A stretch of DNA of 49,959 bases from Sedimentisphaera sp050251615 (GCA_050251615.1 JBFWMM010000018.1:1-49959); one strand, 5' to 3'. Numbered from the stretch's first letter, positions 34,129-43,680 are shown. Program-made: numbers and translations. Notes: generated by a model from the letters alone, not told the origin.

Positions 34129-37100
34129 TCAGTCGAGCTCTATAACCTCGCCGATTCTCACATAGACCGGCCCGATGAGGCCGCTGGGCTGGAGGTCATC
34201 GCCTGCATACCAGTGGCGCCAGGTTGTGAACGTAGTGCGCTGTGAGCTCGGGCGAGGCGTACCGTTAACGAACCACTCCGGCCAGCGCACGAGCGACTTG
34301 CCTGTCCACTCGAAATCCTGCGGGTACGCGGCATCGCCGATGAGCCTGTTGACCCAGAGATTCGTTACGTGAATCTCAAAGAGATTATCCCCATCGCGCA
34401 GAGCGTCGGTCAGGTCGATGCGGTATGGGTATTTCCACAGCACGCCGAGGTCTTTGCCGTTTACGACAACTCTCGCCATCACCTCTACCCTGCCGAGGTC
34501 AAGCATAACAACCGGGTCTCCGTTGAATGCTTCGGGGGCGAGCCGGAGGCGCTTGCTGTATATGGCTGTTCCAGAGAAATGGCGAACGTCTTCATCTGTC
34601 ATATCCGAGAGCGAACAGAGCGAGGCAAGCCGGCGCGGCGCGGGGGCTTTGGCTTTGCTCTCAAACTTCACGTCCCACGGCCCTTTGAGCAAAATCGGTT
34701 CCTTTGTCTGCGGGACTTTCACAACCGCCTCGGAGCCTGCGGCTCTCTTTATGCGGTATGTGCCCTCATCCCAGACAAGAAGCTTATCTGCATCATCGCT
34801 GCGCAGCAGTTCTGCCGGCCATGGCGACGGACTCCATACATCGCTCGGAACGTGGATTGTATCATATTCATTGGCAACGGCCGTTTTCTCAACGCCGTCG
34901 AGCAGGTATATCAGGGTGAGCTGCTTGGGCAGATTAGGAACAGGGTCTCCGCCTGCAAACTGGTTGTTTACGTGCAGATTCAAAACGTTGTTTTTAAGCT
35001 GCGCGCGAACCTTGTCGGTAAGGTCTGTTTCGGTCATTTCCGGCAGCTTGGCAAGAGCATCGGGCAGGTCGCCGTAAACGGCTTTGTCGATTGTAAGCTT
35101 CTTGCCTGCGGGAGCGCCCGCTTCGGGCAGGTTAAGCCGGTTGCCTTCGTTAATCTTCACGGAACCCTTCCTGCCGTCATAAGTGTATTCGACAAGCAGT
35201 GTCTTTTTCTCTCCGAATATCGGATCGCCTGCGAGGTCGTTGCCCGCCATCACAGAGAGGCGGTTGTTCTTCACAAGCGCGCTCAGCTGCGAGGTAACAT
35301 CCACAATCCCGCCGCCTGTCAGAGATTTGCGGCCATACGTCGCTTTGACTATCTCAAGCTTTGCCCTCGGCACGCCAAGCGTCTTCACGGGGCCGCCCTG
35401 CCTCTCGAGCGAGACGTAAGCCCGAGGCGTTTTGTTTGACTTCGGCTCAAACACGACAAACACCGAACCGGCCGCGGGGAGCGAGAGCGTTACATCGGTT
35501 GCCTTATCTGCCGAGCTGTAAATCATAGCCGGCTTGATTGAACCGTCCTGCGGGTCCCAGAGCACGGGCGCCTTGCCCGTTACACGGAAACGGCAGTTGA
35601 ATTCGCCGGCGACATCCTGCTGATTGCTGACGAAATATACGTCAGCGCCTTCGATGACGCGGTGGATATAGAGCAGGCTGCTGCCTAAATCGAGCGCTTT
35701 GAAATCGGGCTCTATACCGACCTTCTCAAGCGCCTGCTCGGCGGAGAGGCCGCTGAGCAATATGCCCCTGCCCACTTTCTTATAGCTGCTCGCAAGGCCT
35801 TTGCCCCACAACGAATCTGCAATTGCGGCAAGCTCCTTCTCGCTTTCGGGGTATCCGGCGAGGCTCGGGCATCTCTCCGGCTTAGGCGCAACGACCGTTG
35901 CCCCTGCCTCCAAAAGCTCCTGAATCTTCCGCGCCACTGCCACGCTCATTGTTTCGCTTTCGGGCATCACAAGAACGCTGTATTTCATGCCGCTCGGCAG
36001 GCAGATTTTGCCATCTTCGACTGAAAGCGCGAGGATGAGGTCTGTGCCGATTGCATCATAATCATAGCCGGCATCTTTCAGCTCGGGATGATAAATGGCT
36101 CCCTGCGGGACGAACTCGCCGCCAAAGTAGAGCACGTCTGCGTAAAAGCGGCCTGCCTGCAAGAGCGCCTGACCGCGCTGTATATACTTTGCCCATTCCG
36201 CGCCGTCTTTCCACCATGTGTTAGTGCGCTCGAAATGCGTGCCCCACTGTCCCATCGTCATGCCGGGCCACTGGTCAAGCCAGGGCTGGAGCGCGTAGCG
36301 GTGGAAGATGTAGCGGTTGATGCCGTTGCTCCAGGCCATATCGCCTGTTGTTTTGAGCGTGCGGGGGTGATTCTGCCAGCGACCCTGATCCGGGCCCGAT
36401 GTGAACGACTCGGCGCCTACAATCTTGCGGCCGTAAACATGCGCCACGCTTGATGCGATACGCATGGAGGAGTTCATTCCGCCGCCAATCCAGAACTCAC
36501 CCATGAGGATGTCAGCTTTGGAATCGATCGAAAGGCACTCAAACGGCCCTTCGTAGGGCTCTGCCGAGCAGAGCAGGCCGACTTCGTGGCACTTGTCGGC
36601 GAAGTAGCCGTAGTAGTTTGCGGTGAACAGGTCGCTGATTGTGCGGCGGTAGTCCCAGAGGAAGCGCTCGCTGGCGCCCGTGCCATCGACCACACGGCCG
36701 GTGATCGCGGGGAGGTATTTTGTCATATCATAACCGCGGAGAGACTCAAACTCATTCTCGAAGCCCTGCGTCCAGTTGTTCGTACCCACTTCATAGCTGT
36801 CAATGAGCAAGTTGTTCATAACGGGGCCGGCCAGATCGCCGAGCTTCTCGAGAATGGGAACAATTCCCTTTTCCCAGTGCAAATCAAGCGCAGCACGGCT
36901 GAGCTTGTCGCATTCAAGGCCGAGGCCTGAATCGGGCGCGGGGTGGTTGTTTTTGCCTGTGATTGTGTAGCCGAGGCGGAGAACCGTCCAGCTGCCTTCG
37001 GGGCAATTCCAGAGAAGCTTGCCCGAGGCGTCCATCTTATCGCTTATATCCAGCACCATCTCTGAGGGGATAACGGCATCCTCAGGCGCCAAGTTTGCGC

Positions 37101-37704
37101 TCAGGTCGATTCCGTAGCGGTAGCCGAAATCAGCTTTAACGCCCGCGTCGGGGAGTCGGTATGCGTTGTCTGCGGGTGTGGGGAAGGCTATAACGGCTAT
37201 ATCGCGGTAGAAGCCTCTGTTGGCCCGGGGCTTCTCAAGAGCAACGGAAACCTTTCCGCCGCTGACTGCCTTCTCGCTGTAAGAGACTATCTTCATGGCG
37301 TATTCCGGCGTAATCCAGGGGCCGCCGCTGCTCGACCAGCCCGCGCAGTTGTGCATGCAGATCTCTATGCCGAGGCGCTTTGCCTCTTTTACCGCGTGCT
37401 CAACGGCGTCCAGCCATTCATCGGACATATAGCCGACACCGCCAACGGGTATGTTACAGGAGGCCTTATCGCCAACATTGAATATCTGAGCCCCGCCAAT
37501 GCCGAACTCAGCCATTGCTTCGAGGTCTGCGGTGATGCCTTCTTTCGTGATGTTTCCGTTCATCCAGTGCCACCATGTATGCGGGCCCGAGGCGCTCGTT
37601 GGCTCGGTAAACTGCTCTTCAAGCGCAGTCATATCGGCGTGGGAAAAACAGGCAAAAAGCGAAATGCAAAGCAATGCGGCAACCAACTTGTATCGTTTAA
37701 TCAT
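34129..37704 (-). CDS. GH106 family alpha-L-rhamnosidase, secreted
   Basis: GH106 enzymes remove alpha-L-rhamnose from pectic and other rhamnose-rich polysaccharides. The 1191-residue protein has a signal peptide (MIKRYKLVAALLCISLFACF, ending SHA). Family signatures follow: HTWWHWMNGNITKEGITADL, GIGGAQIFNVG, HAVKEAKRLGIEICMHNCAG and WSSSGGPWITPEYAMK. LLIDSYEVGTNNWT and SAEPYEGPFECLSIDSKADI lie in the barrel, where the conserved acidic residues are expected. The last 150 residues resemble the GH2-type sugar-binding sandwich (VVVNGKDLGVLWKYPYRIDL, HVTNLWVNRLIGD). ATG 37704 is preceded by AGGA; TATAAT on the minus strand at 37720-37725 is a possible -10. The GH92 gene follows 108 bp downstream after a hairpin, so the two may be read separately. 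Confidence 0.9.
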   Translation of the reverse strand: MIKRYKLVAALLCISLFACFSHADMTALEEQFTEPTSASGPHTWWHWMNGNITKEGITADLEAMAEFGIGGAQIFNVGDKASCNIPVGGVGYMSDEWLDAVEHAVKEAKRLGIEICMHNCAGWSSSGGPWITPEYAMKIVSYSEKAVSGGKVSVALEKPRANRGFYRDIAVIAFPTPADNAYRLPDAGVKADFGYRYGIDLSANLAPEDAVIPSEMVLDISDKMDASGKLLWNCPEGSWTVLRLGYTITGKNNHPAPDSGLGLECDKLSRAALDLHWEKGIVPILEKLGDLAGPVMNNLLIDSYEVGTNNWTQGFENEFESLRGYDMTKYLPAITGRVVDGTGASERFLWDYRRTISDLFTANYYGYFADKCHEVGLLCSAEPYEGPFECLSIDSKADILMGEFWIGGGMNSSMRIASSVAHVYGRKIVGAESFTSGPDQGRWQNHPRTLKTTGDMAWSNGINRYIFHRYALQPWLDQWPGMTMGQWGTHFERTNTWWKDGAEWAKYIQRGQALLQAGRFYADVLYFGGEFVPQGAIYHPELKDAGYDYDAIGTDLILALSVEDGKICLPSGMKYSVLVMPESETMSVAVARKIQELLEAGATVVAPKPERCPSLAGYPESEKELAAIADSLWGKGLASSYKKVGRGILLSGLSAEQALEKVGIEPDFKALDLGSSLLYIHRVIEGADVYFVSNQQDVAGEFNCRFRVTGKAPVLWDPQDGSIKPAMIYSSADKATDVTLSLPAAGSVFVVFEPKSNKTPRAYVSLERQGGPVKTLGVPRAKLEIVKATYGRKSLTGGGIVDVTSQLSALVKNNRLSVMAGNDLAGDPIFGEKKTLLVEYTYDGRKGSVKINEGNRLNLPEAGAPAGKKLTIDKAVYGDLPDALAKLPEMTETDLTDKVRAQLKNNVLNLHVNNQFAGGDPVPNLPKQLTLIYLLDGVEKTAVANEYDTIHVPSDVWSPSPWPAELLRSDDADKLLVWDEGTYRIKRAAGSEAVVKVPQTKEPILLKGPWDVKFESKAKAPAPRRLASLCSLSDMTDEDVRHFSGTAIYSKRLRLAPEAFNGDPVVMLDLGRVEVMARVVVNGKDLGVLWKYPYRIDLTDALRDGDNLFEIHVTNLWVNRLIGDAAYPQDFEWTGKSLVRWPEWFVNGTPRPSSQRTTFTTWRHWYAGDDLQPSGLIGPVYVRIGEVIELD

Positions 37705-37976
37705 TATTACACCAATCCTATTATAATACTTGTTCGAGTAAGAGAGCCTTCTTGTTATTTGTCATTATCTCCCTTATGCCACGGTTGGTAAATACATTTT
37801 TTGGCATATTTTTTATGCTTTCTGGCATGTGTAAAATATCGCACGCAGATATTTTTATTCGCCAAGCCCGCGGCCCCACGTGAAAGGCTCTATGAACTGC
37901 ACCCTTGCTTTTTGTGCTTTTTTGGAACAATAATCTACATTTCTGCCGTCAAAAATGTAAGACTATGATTATTGGC
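37705..37976. other. AT-rich divergent intergenic region between GH106 and gapA
   Basis: No gene is supported here. A short minus-strand open frame (37721-37930) has no family features and no good ribosome-binding site. The part next to GH106 holds a minus-strand TATAAT (37720-37725). The AT-rich middle around 37796-37845 repeats TGGCAT three times between T tracts, which could be regulatory or merely promoter-like composition. Confidence 0.4.
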
Positions 37977-38004
37977 TTGACTAATCAAGGCAGATGGCTA
38001 AAAT
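37977..38004 (+). promoter_or_regulatory. gapA promoter
   Basis: TTGACT (37977-37982), a 16-bp spacer and TAAAAT (37999-38004) give a good sigma-70-type promoter. The leader is about 85 nt long and ends in AACAGGAGATT before the ATG. Confidence 0.6.
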
Positions 38005-38097
38005 ATCGCGTCATACTGCGGTAGAGTTGTGTACTTACCGCTCTGGTAGTTTGTAAAAGTTTAACGTTAAACATTTTTTTTAACAGGAGATTGAACT

Positions 38098-39120
38098 ATG
38101 GCAACAAAGGTTGCAATCAATGGTTTCGGTCGTATCGGCAGAGCAGTAGCTCGTATTATTCTTCAGCGCAATGACCTCGGTCTTGAGCTGGTAGCAATCA
38201 ATGACCTCGCAGATCCCAAGGCTCTTGCGCACTTGTTCAAGTACGACACCGTAATGGGCAAATGGGCGGGCGAAGTCAGCGTAACAGACAATGGCCTCTC
38301 TATCGACGGCAAAGAGATTAAGGTAACAGCAGTACGCAACCCCGCTGAGCTGCCCTGGGGCGCAATGGGCGTTGACATCGTACTTGAGTCAACCGGTATT
38401 TTCCGCGCCAAGGAAAGCGCAAAGGGTGGCTATGGCGACCACATCAAGGCCGGCGCAAAGAAGGTTGTACTTTCAGTGCCCTCAAGCGATAAGATCGACG
38501 CCACAGTTGTTCTCGGCGTTAACAACGCAGACCTCACAGCTGACGTTCAGTGCGCTTCCAACGCATCCTGCACAACCAACTGCCTGGCACCGGTTGCAAA
38601 GGTACTCAATGACGCATTCGGCATCAAGCGCGGTCTTATGACAACTGTTCACGCATACACCAACGACCAGAACGTTGCAGATATGATCCACAAGGATCTC
38701 CGTCGTGCGCGCGCTGCCGCAGACAACATCATCCCCACTTCAACCGGCGCTGCAAAGGCAGTAGGCGAGGTTCTCCCCGCTCTCAAAGGCAAGCTCAACG
38801 GCTTCGCTATGCGTGTACCGGTAATTGACGGCTCCTGCGTTGACCTCACAGTAGAGTTCGAAAAGGACGTTACAGCCGCTGACATCAACGCTGCCGTAAA
38901 GGCTGCCGCTGAAGGCCCCATGAAGGGCATTCTCGCTTACACCGATGATCCCATCGTATCAAGCGACATCATCGGCGACTCGCACTCAAGCGTGTTCGAC
39001 GGCCTCAGCACAATGGTTATCGATGGCAACCTCGCAAAGATCGTATCCTGGTACGATAATGAGTGGGGCTATTCTAACCGCGCCGCTGAGCTTATGAGCA
39101 AGATGGCTGCTCTTATCTAA
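38098..39120 (+). CDS. gapA: Glyceraldehyde-3-phosphate dehydrogenase, type I
   Basis: This is the NAD-dependent glycolytic enzyme that oxidises and phosphorylates glyceraldehyde-3-phosphate. The N-terminal NAD fold begins KVAINGFGRIGRAVARI. The catalytic Cys158 lies in SNASCTTNCLAPVAKVL, the partner His in MTTVHAYTNDQN, and the phosphate-binding stretch is STGAAKAVGEVLPALKGKLN. It ends WYDNEWGYSNRAAELM. Length 340 is normal. Codon choice looks clean and there is a strong promoter and ribosome-binding site, as expected for a highly expressed gene. It is monocistronic, closed by a terminator. Confidence 0.97.
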   Translation: MATKVAINGFGRIGRAVARIILQRNDLGLELVAINDLADPKALAHLFKYDTVMGKWAGEVSVTDNGLSIDGKEIKVTAVRNPAELPWGAMGVDIVLESTGIFRAKESAKGGYGDHIKAGAKKVVLSVPSSDKIDATVVLGVNNADLTADVQCASNASCTTNCLAPVAKVLNDAFGIKRGLMTTVHAYTNDQNVADMIHKDLRRARAAADNIIPTSTGAAKAVGEVLPALKGKLNGFAMRVPVIDGSCVDLTVEFEKDVTAADINAAVKAAAEGPMKGILAYTDDPIVSSDIIGDSHSSVFDGLSTMVIDGNLAKIVSWYDNEWGYSNRAAELMSKMAALI

Positions 39121-39144
39121 GCACCCGCTTATCTCAAAAAACAG

Positions 39145-39180
39145 AAGATGGCTTCCTTTCGTGGAGGCCATCTTTTTTTA
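39145..39180 (+). terminator. Rho-independent terminator after gapA
   Basis: AGATGGCTTCC (39146-39156) pairs with GGAGGCCATCT (39163-39173), including one G-U pair, around a 6-nt loop and is followed by seven Ts. Confidence 0.85.
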
Positions 39181-39201
39181 TGCGCACCTCGCCTTGTACA
39201 C

Positions 39202-39233
39202 AAAAAAAAGCCACGGAGGCTAACCGCGGCTTT
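39202..39233 (-). terminator. Rho-independent terminator after purSL
   Basis: AAAGCC (39207-39212) with CGG (39214-39216) pairs with CCG (39224-39226) and GGCTTT (39228-39233). On the minus strand the stem runs into a T tract (complement of 39202-39209). It lies 27 bp past the purSL stop and faces the gapA terminator. Confidence 0.7.
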
Positions 39234-39259
39234 AATGTACTTTTGAAATTGTGGTCCGT

Positions 39260-42133
39260 TTACCAGGCGAGAGGCTTCTTCCAGGCGGCTTTCATCTCAT
39301 CGATTGAAGCGTTGATAGCTTCAACGCCGCCGGCCCTCACGACCAACCTGCCGGTGTCTGTAACAGAGCCGATTTTCGCAAAAGCTATGCCGGCGAGCGC
39401 CTTTTCGAATTCAGTGCTCTTTTCAGGAGCCACTTCCACAACGTAGCGGGAGTTGGATTCACTGAACAGCTTTGCTTCCACGCTCAGCTCGCCTGTCGCA
39501 GTGATAGTGTCTGCGTTCACATCCGCGCCGAGACCGCCTGCAAAGGCCATCTCGCCCACGGCTACCGCAAGGCCGCCTTCCGAGCAGTCGTGCGCCGAGC
39601 GTACAAGCCCTGCGCTGATTGCGCGGTGCATGGCGTTTGCTGTTGTCAGGGCTGCGGGTATATCCACCTTCGGCACGTTCGCGCCGAGCTGTCCGTTTAC
39701 GCTGTAGTAGTGCGAGCCGCCGAGCTCGTCGGCCGTCTTGCCGACAAGGTACAGCGCGCTACCCGCCGCTTTGAGGTCCATCGTTGCGCATTTATTCGTA
39801 TCATCGACAATCGTAACCGCACTGATAAGCAACGTGGAGGGGATGTTCACTTCCCTGCCGTCTTCCATGCGGAACTCGTTGTTGAGCGAGTCCTTGCCGG
39901 AAATGAACGGAGCGCCGAAGCCGATGGCTCCATCGTAGCAGGCCTGCGAAGCTCGCACGAGCGAGCCGAGGATGTGCGGCTTGCGGCAGTTGCCCCAGCA
40001 GTAGTTGTCGAGCAGAGCGATGCGGTCTGGCCGGCCTCCCACGCATACGATATTGCGCACAGCTTCATCGATGCCCGAAAGCGCCATCCAGTACGGGTCT
40101 ATATCGCCAAAGAGTGGGTTCATCCCGCAGCCCAGCGCAACGCCTTTATCGCTGGCGAGCTTCGGCCGCACGACAGCCGCGTCCGAGGGGCCGTCGTTTG
40201 CAATGCCGACAAGCGGCTTGACAACCGAACCGCCCTGTACTTCGTGGTCGTACTGCCTGATGACCCATTCTTTGCTCGCCACGTTATAGGAGGCGAGTAT
40301 TTTGAGCAAGTCTTCGTTGTAGTCGGGTTTGTTATTCGGTGCAGGCTCTGAGAGCTGTTTATCCTGCCACACTGCCTTGCGCGAGTACTGCGGGATGCCG
40401 TTGTGGAGAAAATCCATCTCAAGCTCGCCGACAATCGTATCTTCGTAGCTGAGAGTGAGCTTTTTGTCGCCGGTAAACGTGCCGATGGCAGTCGCCTCGA
40501 CATTCTCCGAAGCGAACAGCTCCATAATCTCATCAAGCATCTCCGGCTTCACAGCCAGTACCATTCTCTCCTGCGCTTCGCTGATCCAGATCTCCGTGTA
40601 GGAGAGGCCCTTGTATTTGAGCGGGATTTTGTCGAGGTCGATTTTCACACCGATTTTCTCGCCCATCTCGCCGCAAGCCGAGCTTAAGCCGCCTGCGCCG
40701 CAGTCCGTTATGGCGGTGTAAAGGCCCTTGTCGCGGGCTTGAAGGATAGTGTCGAGCGCTTTCTTTTCGGTAATCGCATCGCCAATCTGTACGGCGTGCG
40801 AGAAAATGCTTTCGTGTTCGTGGGTCATCTGACCGCTGGAGAAGGTCGCTCCGTGGATGCCGTCTCGGCCGGTACGTCCGCCTACTACTACCACATAATC
40901 GCCCACCTGCGCATCGCCGAAGCATTTGTCGTTCGGGATGAGTCCGAGCGTGCCGCAGAATACGAGCGGGTTGGCCATATAGCGTTCATCAAAGTAAACA
41001 GCGCCGTTAACTGTAGGGATGCCCATGCGGTTGCCGTAGTCGCGTACGCCGCTGACAACACCCTTCATGACCCTGCGCGGATGCAGAACACCCTTGGGCA
41101 CGTCTTTCAGGGGGATGTCGGGCATGCCGAAGCAGAATACGTCGGTATTCGCAACGGGCTTCGCGCCGAGGCCTGTTCCCATCGGGTCGCGCACTACGCC
41201 GCCGATGCCCGTTGAAGCGCCGCCGTAAGGGTCCAGCGCTGAGGGGTGGTTATGCGTTTCAACCTTGAAGCATATCGCATCTTCTTCGTCAAATGCGACA
41301 ACGCCGGCGTTATCGACAAACACCGAGATGCACCAGTTTTTATCGAGTTCTTTTGTGGCTTTGAAAACGGTTTCCTTGATGAGGTTGTCGAAGTGGACAT
41401 TCTCGCCGTTGTGATCGAAGTCTATGCTGCTTTTAAGCGTCTTGTGGACGCAGTGTTCGCTCCAGGTCTGAGCGAGTGTTTCCAGCTCGACATCGGTGGG
41501 GTTGCGGCCGATTTTCTCGAAGTAGGCCTGTATCTGGCGCATTTCGATTTCGTCGAGGAAGAGGTCCATATCGCCGCTGACAGCGAGCAGTTGCTCACCA
41601 TTTAAGCCGAGAAGCTTGACAGTGCCCAGGTTCAGCTCGTAGGGGGCGATGTGCGGCGATGGGGGCTCTGCGCCCTGGCCGTAGATAACTTCTTCGATGC
41701 AGTCGTTCGCCAGTACGCGCCTTGTGATTGTGGCGATGTGTTCTTCGTCCACGTTGCCCGTGATGACGTATTTCTTCGCCGTACGAACGCTGCCGACGGC
41801 CTTGCCCATATCGGCAATCGCCATCTGAACGCTACCGGCTACAGAATCTGTAACGCCGCTCTTTAAGTGTACCTCGATAACTCTGCGCTCCGGGCCCTCC
41901 TGCTCGGGGCTCCTTCCGATGAAACATTTCTCGCAGACGCTGTCGGTGAGCAATTCCCCCGCCACACGCATAGCGAATGCCTCATCAAAATCAGATTCGA
42001 TGAGGAATACGCGCGTACATTCCACGCCGGTGATTCCGTCTATGCCGAGCTCGTTAATGTCGTCAAGAACCGCCTTGCCGTGAACGTCCGGGTAGCCCTC
42101 GCGGGCCGATATTTCGAAACGCCAAATTTTCAC
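39260..42133 (-). CDS. purL: PurSL: phosphoribosylformylglycinamidine synthase with two N-terminal PurS-like repeats
   Basis: This enzyme makes FGAM from FGAR, glutamine-derived ammonia and ATP in purine synthesis. The GTG at 42133 (MKIWRFEIS) has a close AAAGGA and gives 957 residues; an upstream TTG (42166) is less likely. Residues 1-75 (YPDVHGKAVLDDINELGIDG, ELLTDSVCEKCFIG) and about 80-160 (VIEVHLKSGVTDSVAGSVQM, RVLANDCIEEVIYG) look like two PurS units. The PurL synthetase core follows: AQTWSEHCVHKTL, KVETHNHPSALDPYGGAST and GGIGGVVRDPMGTG-like stretches, then ITDCGAGGLSSACGEMGE, and a second half with CVGGRPDRIALLDNYCWG and AHDCSEGGLAVAVGEMAF. No glutaminase domain is present, so a separate PurQ is needed and is not in the window. 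It may be co-transcribed with acpS, 90 bp upstream. Confidence 0.92.
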   Translation of the reverse strand: MKIWRFEISAREGYPDVHGKAVLDDINELGIDGITGVECTRVFLIESDFDEAFAMRVAGELLTDSVCEKCFIGRSPEQEGPERRVIEVHLKSGVTDSVAGSVQMAIADMGKAVGSVRTAKKYVITGNVDEEHIATITRRVLANDCIEEVIYGQGAEPPSPHIAPYELNLGTVKLLGLNGEQLLAVSGDMDLFLDEIEMRQIQAYFEKIGRNPTDVELETLAQTWSEHCVHKTLKSSIDFDHNGENVHFDNLIKETVFKATKELDKNWCISVFVDNAGVVAFDEEDAICFKVETHNHPSALDPYGGASTGIGGVVRDPMGTGLGAKPVANTDVFCFGMPDIPLKDVPKGVLHPRRVMKGVVSGVRDYGNRMGIPTVNGAVYFDERYMANPLVFCGTLGLIPNDKCFGDAQVGDYVVVVGGRTGRDGIHGATFSSGQMTHEHESIFSHAVQIGDAITEKKALDTILQARDKGLYTAITDCGAGGLSSACGEMGEKIGVKIDLDKIPLKYKGLSYTEIWISEAQERMVLAVKPEMLDEIMELFASENVEATAIGTFTGDKKLTLSYEDTIVGELEMDFLHNGIPQYSRKAVWQDKQLSEPAPNNKPDYNEDLLKILASYNVASKEWVIRQYDHEVQGGSVVKPLVGIANDGPSDAAVVRPKLASDKGVALGCGMNPLFGDIDPYWMALSGIDEAVRNIVCVGGRPDRIALLDNYCWGNCRKPHILGSLVRASQACYDGAIGFGAPFISGKDSLNNEFRMEDGREVNIPSTLLISAVTIVDDTNKCATMDLKAAGSALYLVGKTADELGGSHYYSVNGQLGANVPKVDIPAALTTANAMHRAISAGLVRSAHDCSEGGLAVAVGEMAFAGGLGADVNADTITATGELSVEAKLFSESNSRYVVEVAPEKSTEFEKALAGIAFAKIGSVTDTGRLVVRAGGVEAINASIDEMKAAWKKPLAW

Positions 42134-42223
42134 AGTGATTTCCTTTCGCTTGTTCGGTCGAGCCAAACAGCCGTTGCGTATTAGTTTAAGAAAGAGCTGA
42201 TGATAACAAAAGCCGCGTTTTTT

Positions 42224-42604
42224 TCAATTGATAATCGCTACCGCCGAGGCCATAGCATGCTGTTTTGTATGTGTGAGGCTGATGGTGATTTCCGTGATGC
42301 CGAGTTCGACGGCGATTCGGGCCGTTTCTCCTGAAAGTGAGACAGCCGGCTTGCCCAAACCATCGTTTACTACTTCCACATCCCGCCAGCTCATCTTGCC
42401 GCGCAACCCCGTGCCGACAAGCTTGAAAACAGCCTCTTTCGCCGCAAACCTCGCCGCAAGCCGCTCCGCCGTTTTACGGCCGCTACCTGCGTATTTGCGC
42501 TCTGAGTCCGTATAGCAGCGTGCGAGAAAATGCTCGCCGTGCTTTTCGAGCATTTCTTCAATGCGTGAGATTTCGGTGAGGTCTATGCCGTGCGCGATTT
42601 TCAT
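42224..42604 (-). CDS. acpS: Holo-ACP synthase
   Basis: AcpS attaches 4'-phosphopantetheine from CoA to the serine of acyl carrier protein. From the ATG at 42604 the product has 126 residues: KIAHGIDLTEISRIEEML carries the magnesium-binding Asp, RFAAKEAVFKLVGTGLRG the second signature with its Glu, and ITISLTHTKQHAMASAVA the end. The ATG overlaps the stop of the upstream ppiC-like gene (ATGA), which fixes the start and implies coupling. A longer open frame to 42640 adds only unrelated residues. Its substrate AcpP is encoded at 9987-10229. Confidence 0.94.
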   Translation of the reverse strand: MKIAHGIDLTEISRIEEMLEKHGEHFLARCYTDSERKYAGSGRKTAERLAARFAAKEAVFKLVGTGLRGKMSWRDVEVVNDGLGKPAVSLSGETARIAVELGITEITISLTHTKQHAMASAVAIIN

Positions 42605-43680
42605 TTTCCGTTGCTGCGCTCCCAGGCCTGCCTGATGCAATACTCTATGAATACGTTCGCCTCGCCAATTCTGGCTTTCTCGAAGAGCTCGGTCATAATC
42701 TCCTGCATTTTGTCGGTGCGGTATTTCAGGCGCAGGTACTTCTCGATATCGCTCTGTGCCTGCTCAAAGGGCATGCCCCCGCCAACCTGCTTTTTGTCCA
42801 GCTTGAACACGAAGTAATTACCACCCGAGCTGACCACATTCGAAACAGCGCCTTGTTCGGTGGCCTTGATCTCATCGGCGAGTACGTCATAAGGCGCAGC
42901 GAATGATGAAGGGTCTGCGGTTTGCCAGAGCCCGCCGGAGGCGGCTTTTATTCCTTCGGAATACTTCTTAACAACCTCGGCCGCGTCTTCACCTGCGATT
43001 AAAGCCTGCCGCGCCTCTTCGGCAAGAGCGGCGGCGTTTTCCGTTTCCGGCTTTATGTGGACGAGCGTGAAAGAATAGTCGGGGGCAGTCTCGAAATCCG
43101 CGATATGTTCATCATAGAAACTTTTCAGCTCCGCATAGGAAAACTCTTTCTGGTCCTTTATTTCGAGGCCAAAATAAGACTGGATCAGAATGGAACGTTT
43201 TTTGTTCTTGCGGTAGGTGGTCCAGTCAAAGCCGCTTTCGGCAAGTTTGGCCTGTATGTCGGAGTAGCCGGCGTTGGCGTCGGCGAGTAGCCGGCGGATT
43301 TCCTTGTCAACCGCCTTATCGACCATGCCGTCTTCGTCCAGCGCACCCTCCGGCATACTGTTTTTCGCGCGGCGGTAAATCAGAATGTCAGAGATCTTTT
43401 CGGTTACATATTCACGCACATACGGCATAACCTCCGCGCGATAGCTCTCGTAGTCTGTCAGCGGAGCGCTCTTTGATACGCTCATAAGCCTCTCTACAAT
43501 GTCCCCCGCCCCTATAGCTTCGTTGTTCACCGAAAGTATCATTCCGCCTGTCGGCTCGGGGAGAGCTCCAATTGCCGAGGCATTGCTTCTGGCGATTTCC
43601 GAATCGCTGAGACGCTGTTGTTTTACGCCGCATCCGGCGGTCATTACAGCAATCACAAGGAGAGTGAGGGTAAGTCGCAT
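42601..43680 (-). CDS. Parvulin-type peptidyl-prolyl isomerase (SurA/PpiC-like) lipoprotein
   Basis: The 359-residue protein probably assists folding of exported proteins outside the cytoplasmic membrane. It starts MRLTLTLLVIAVMTAGCG, a lipoprotein signal with the lipobox Cys in VMTAGC. A SurA-like N-terminal helical region follows (ILSVNNEAIGAGDIVERLM, VTEKISDILIYRRAKN, SYAELKSFYDEHIADF). The parvulin domain is at about 205-310 (YSFTLVHIKPETENAAALAE, AEVVKKYSEGIKAASGGLW, GAVSNVVSSGGNYFVFKLDK). Many SurA-like chaperones have weak isomerase activity, so a chaperone role is as likely as catalysis. It overlaps acpS by 4 bp and reads away from the leuD promoter region. Confidence 0.85.
   Translation of the reverse strand: MRLTLTLLVIAVMTAGCGVKQQRLSDSEIARSNASAIGALPEPTGGMILSVNNEAIGAGDIVERLMSVSKSAPLTDYESYRAEVMPYVREYVTEKISDILIYRRAKNSMPEGALDEDGMVDKAVDKEIRRLLADANAGYSDIQAKLAESGFDWTTYRKNKKRSILIQSYFGLEIKDQKEFSYAELKSFYDEHIADFETAPDYSFTLVHIKPETENAAALAEEARQALIAGEDAAEVVKKYSEGIKAASGGLWQTADPSSFAAPYDVLADEIKATEQGAVSNVVSSGGNYFVFKLDKKQVGGGMPFEQAQSDIEKYLRLKYRTDKMQEIMTELFEKARIGEANVFIEYCIRQAWERSNGK

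Noticed and set aside
34369..35439. 356-residue plus-strand open frame inside the GH106 gene
   Set aside because: It is antisense to a clear glycosidase, lacks a ribosome-binding site and shows no recognisable motifs.
37721..37930. Small minus-strand open frame upstream of GH106
   Set aside because: The product has no signal, domain or convincing ribosome-binding site, and the stretch includes the likely GH106 promoter.
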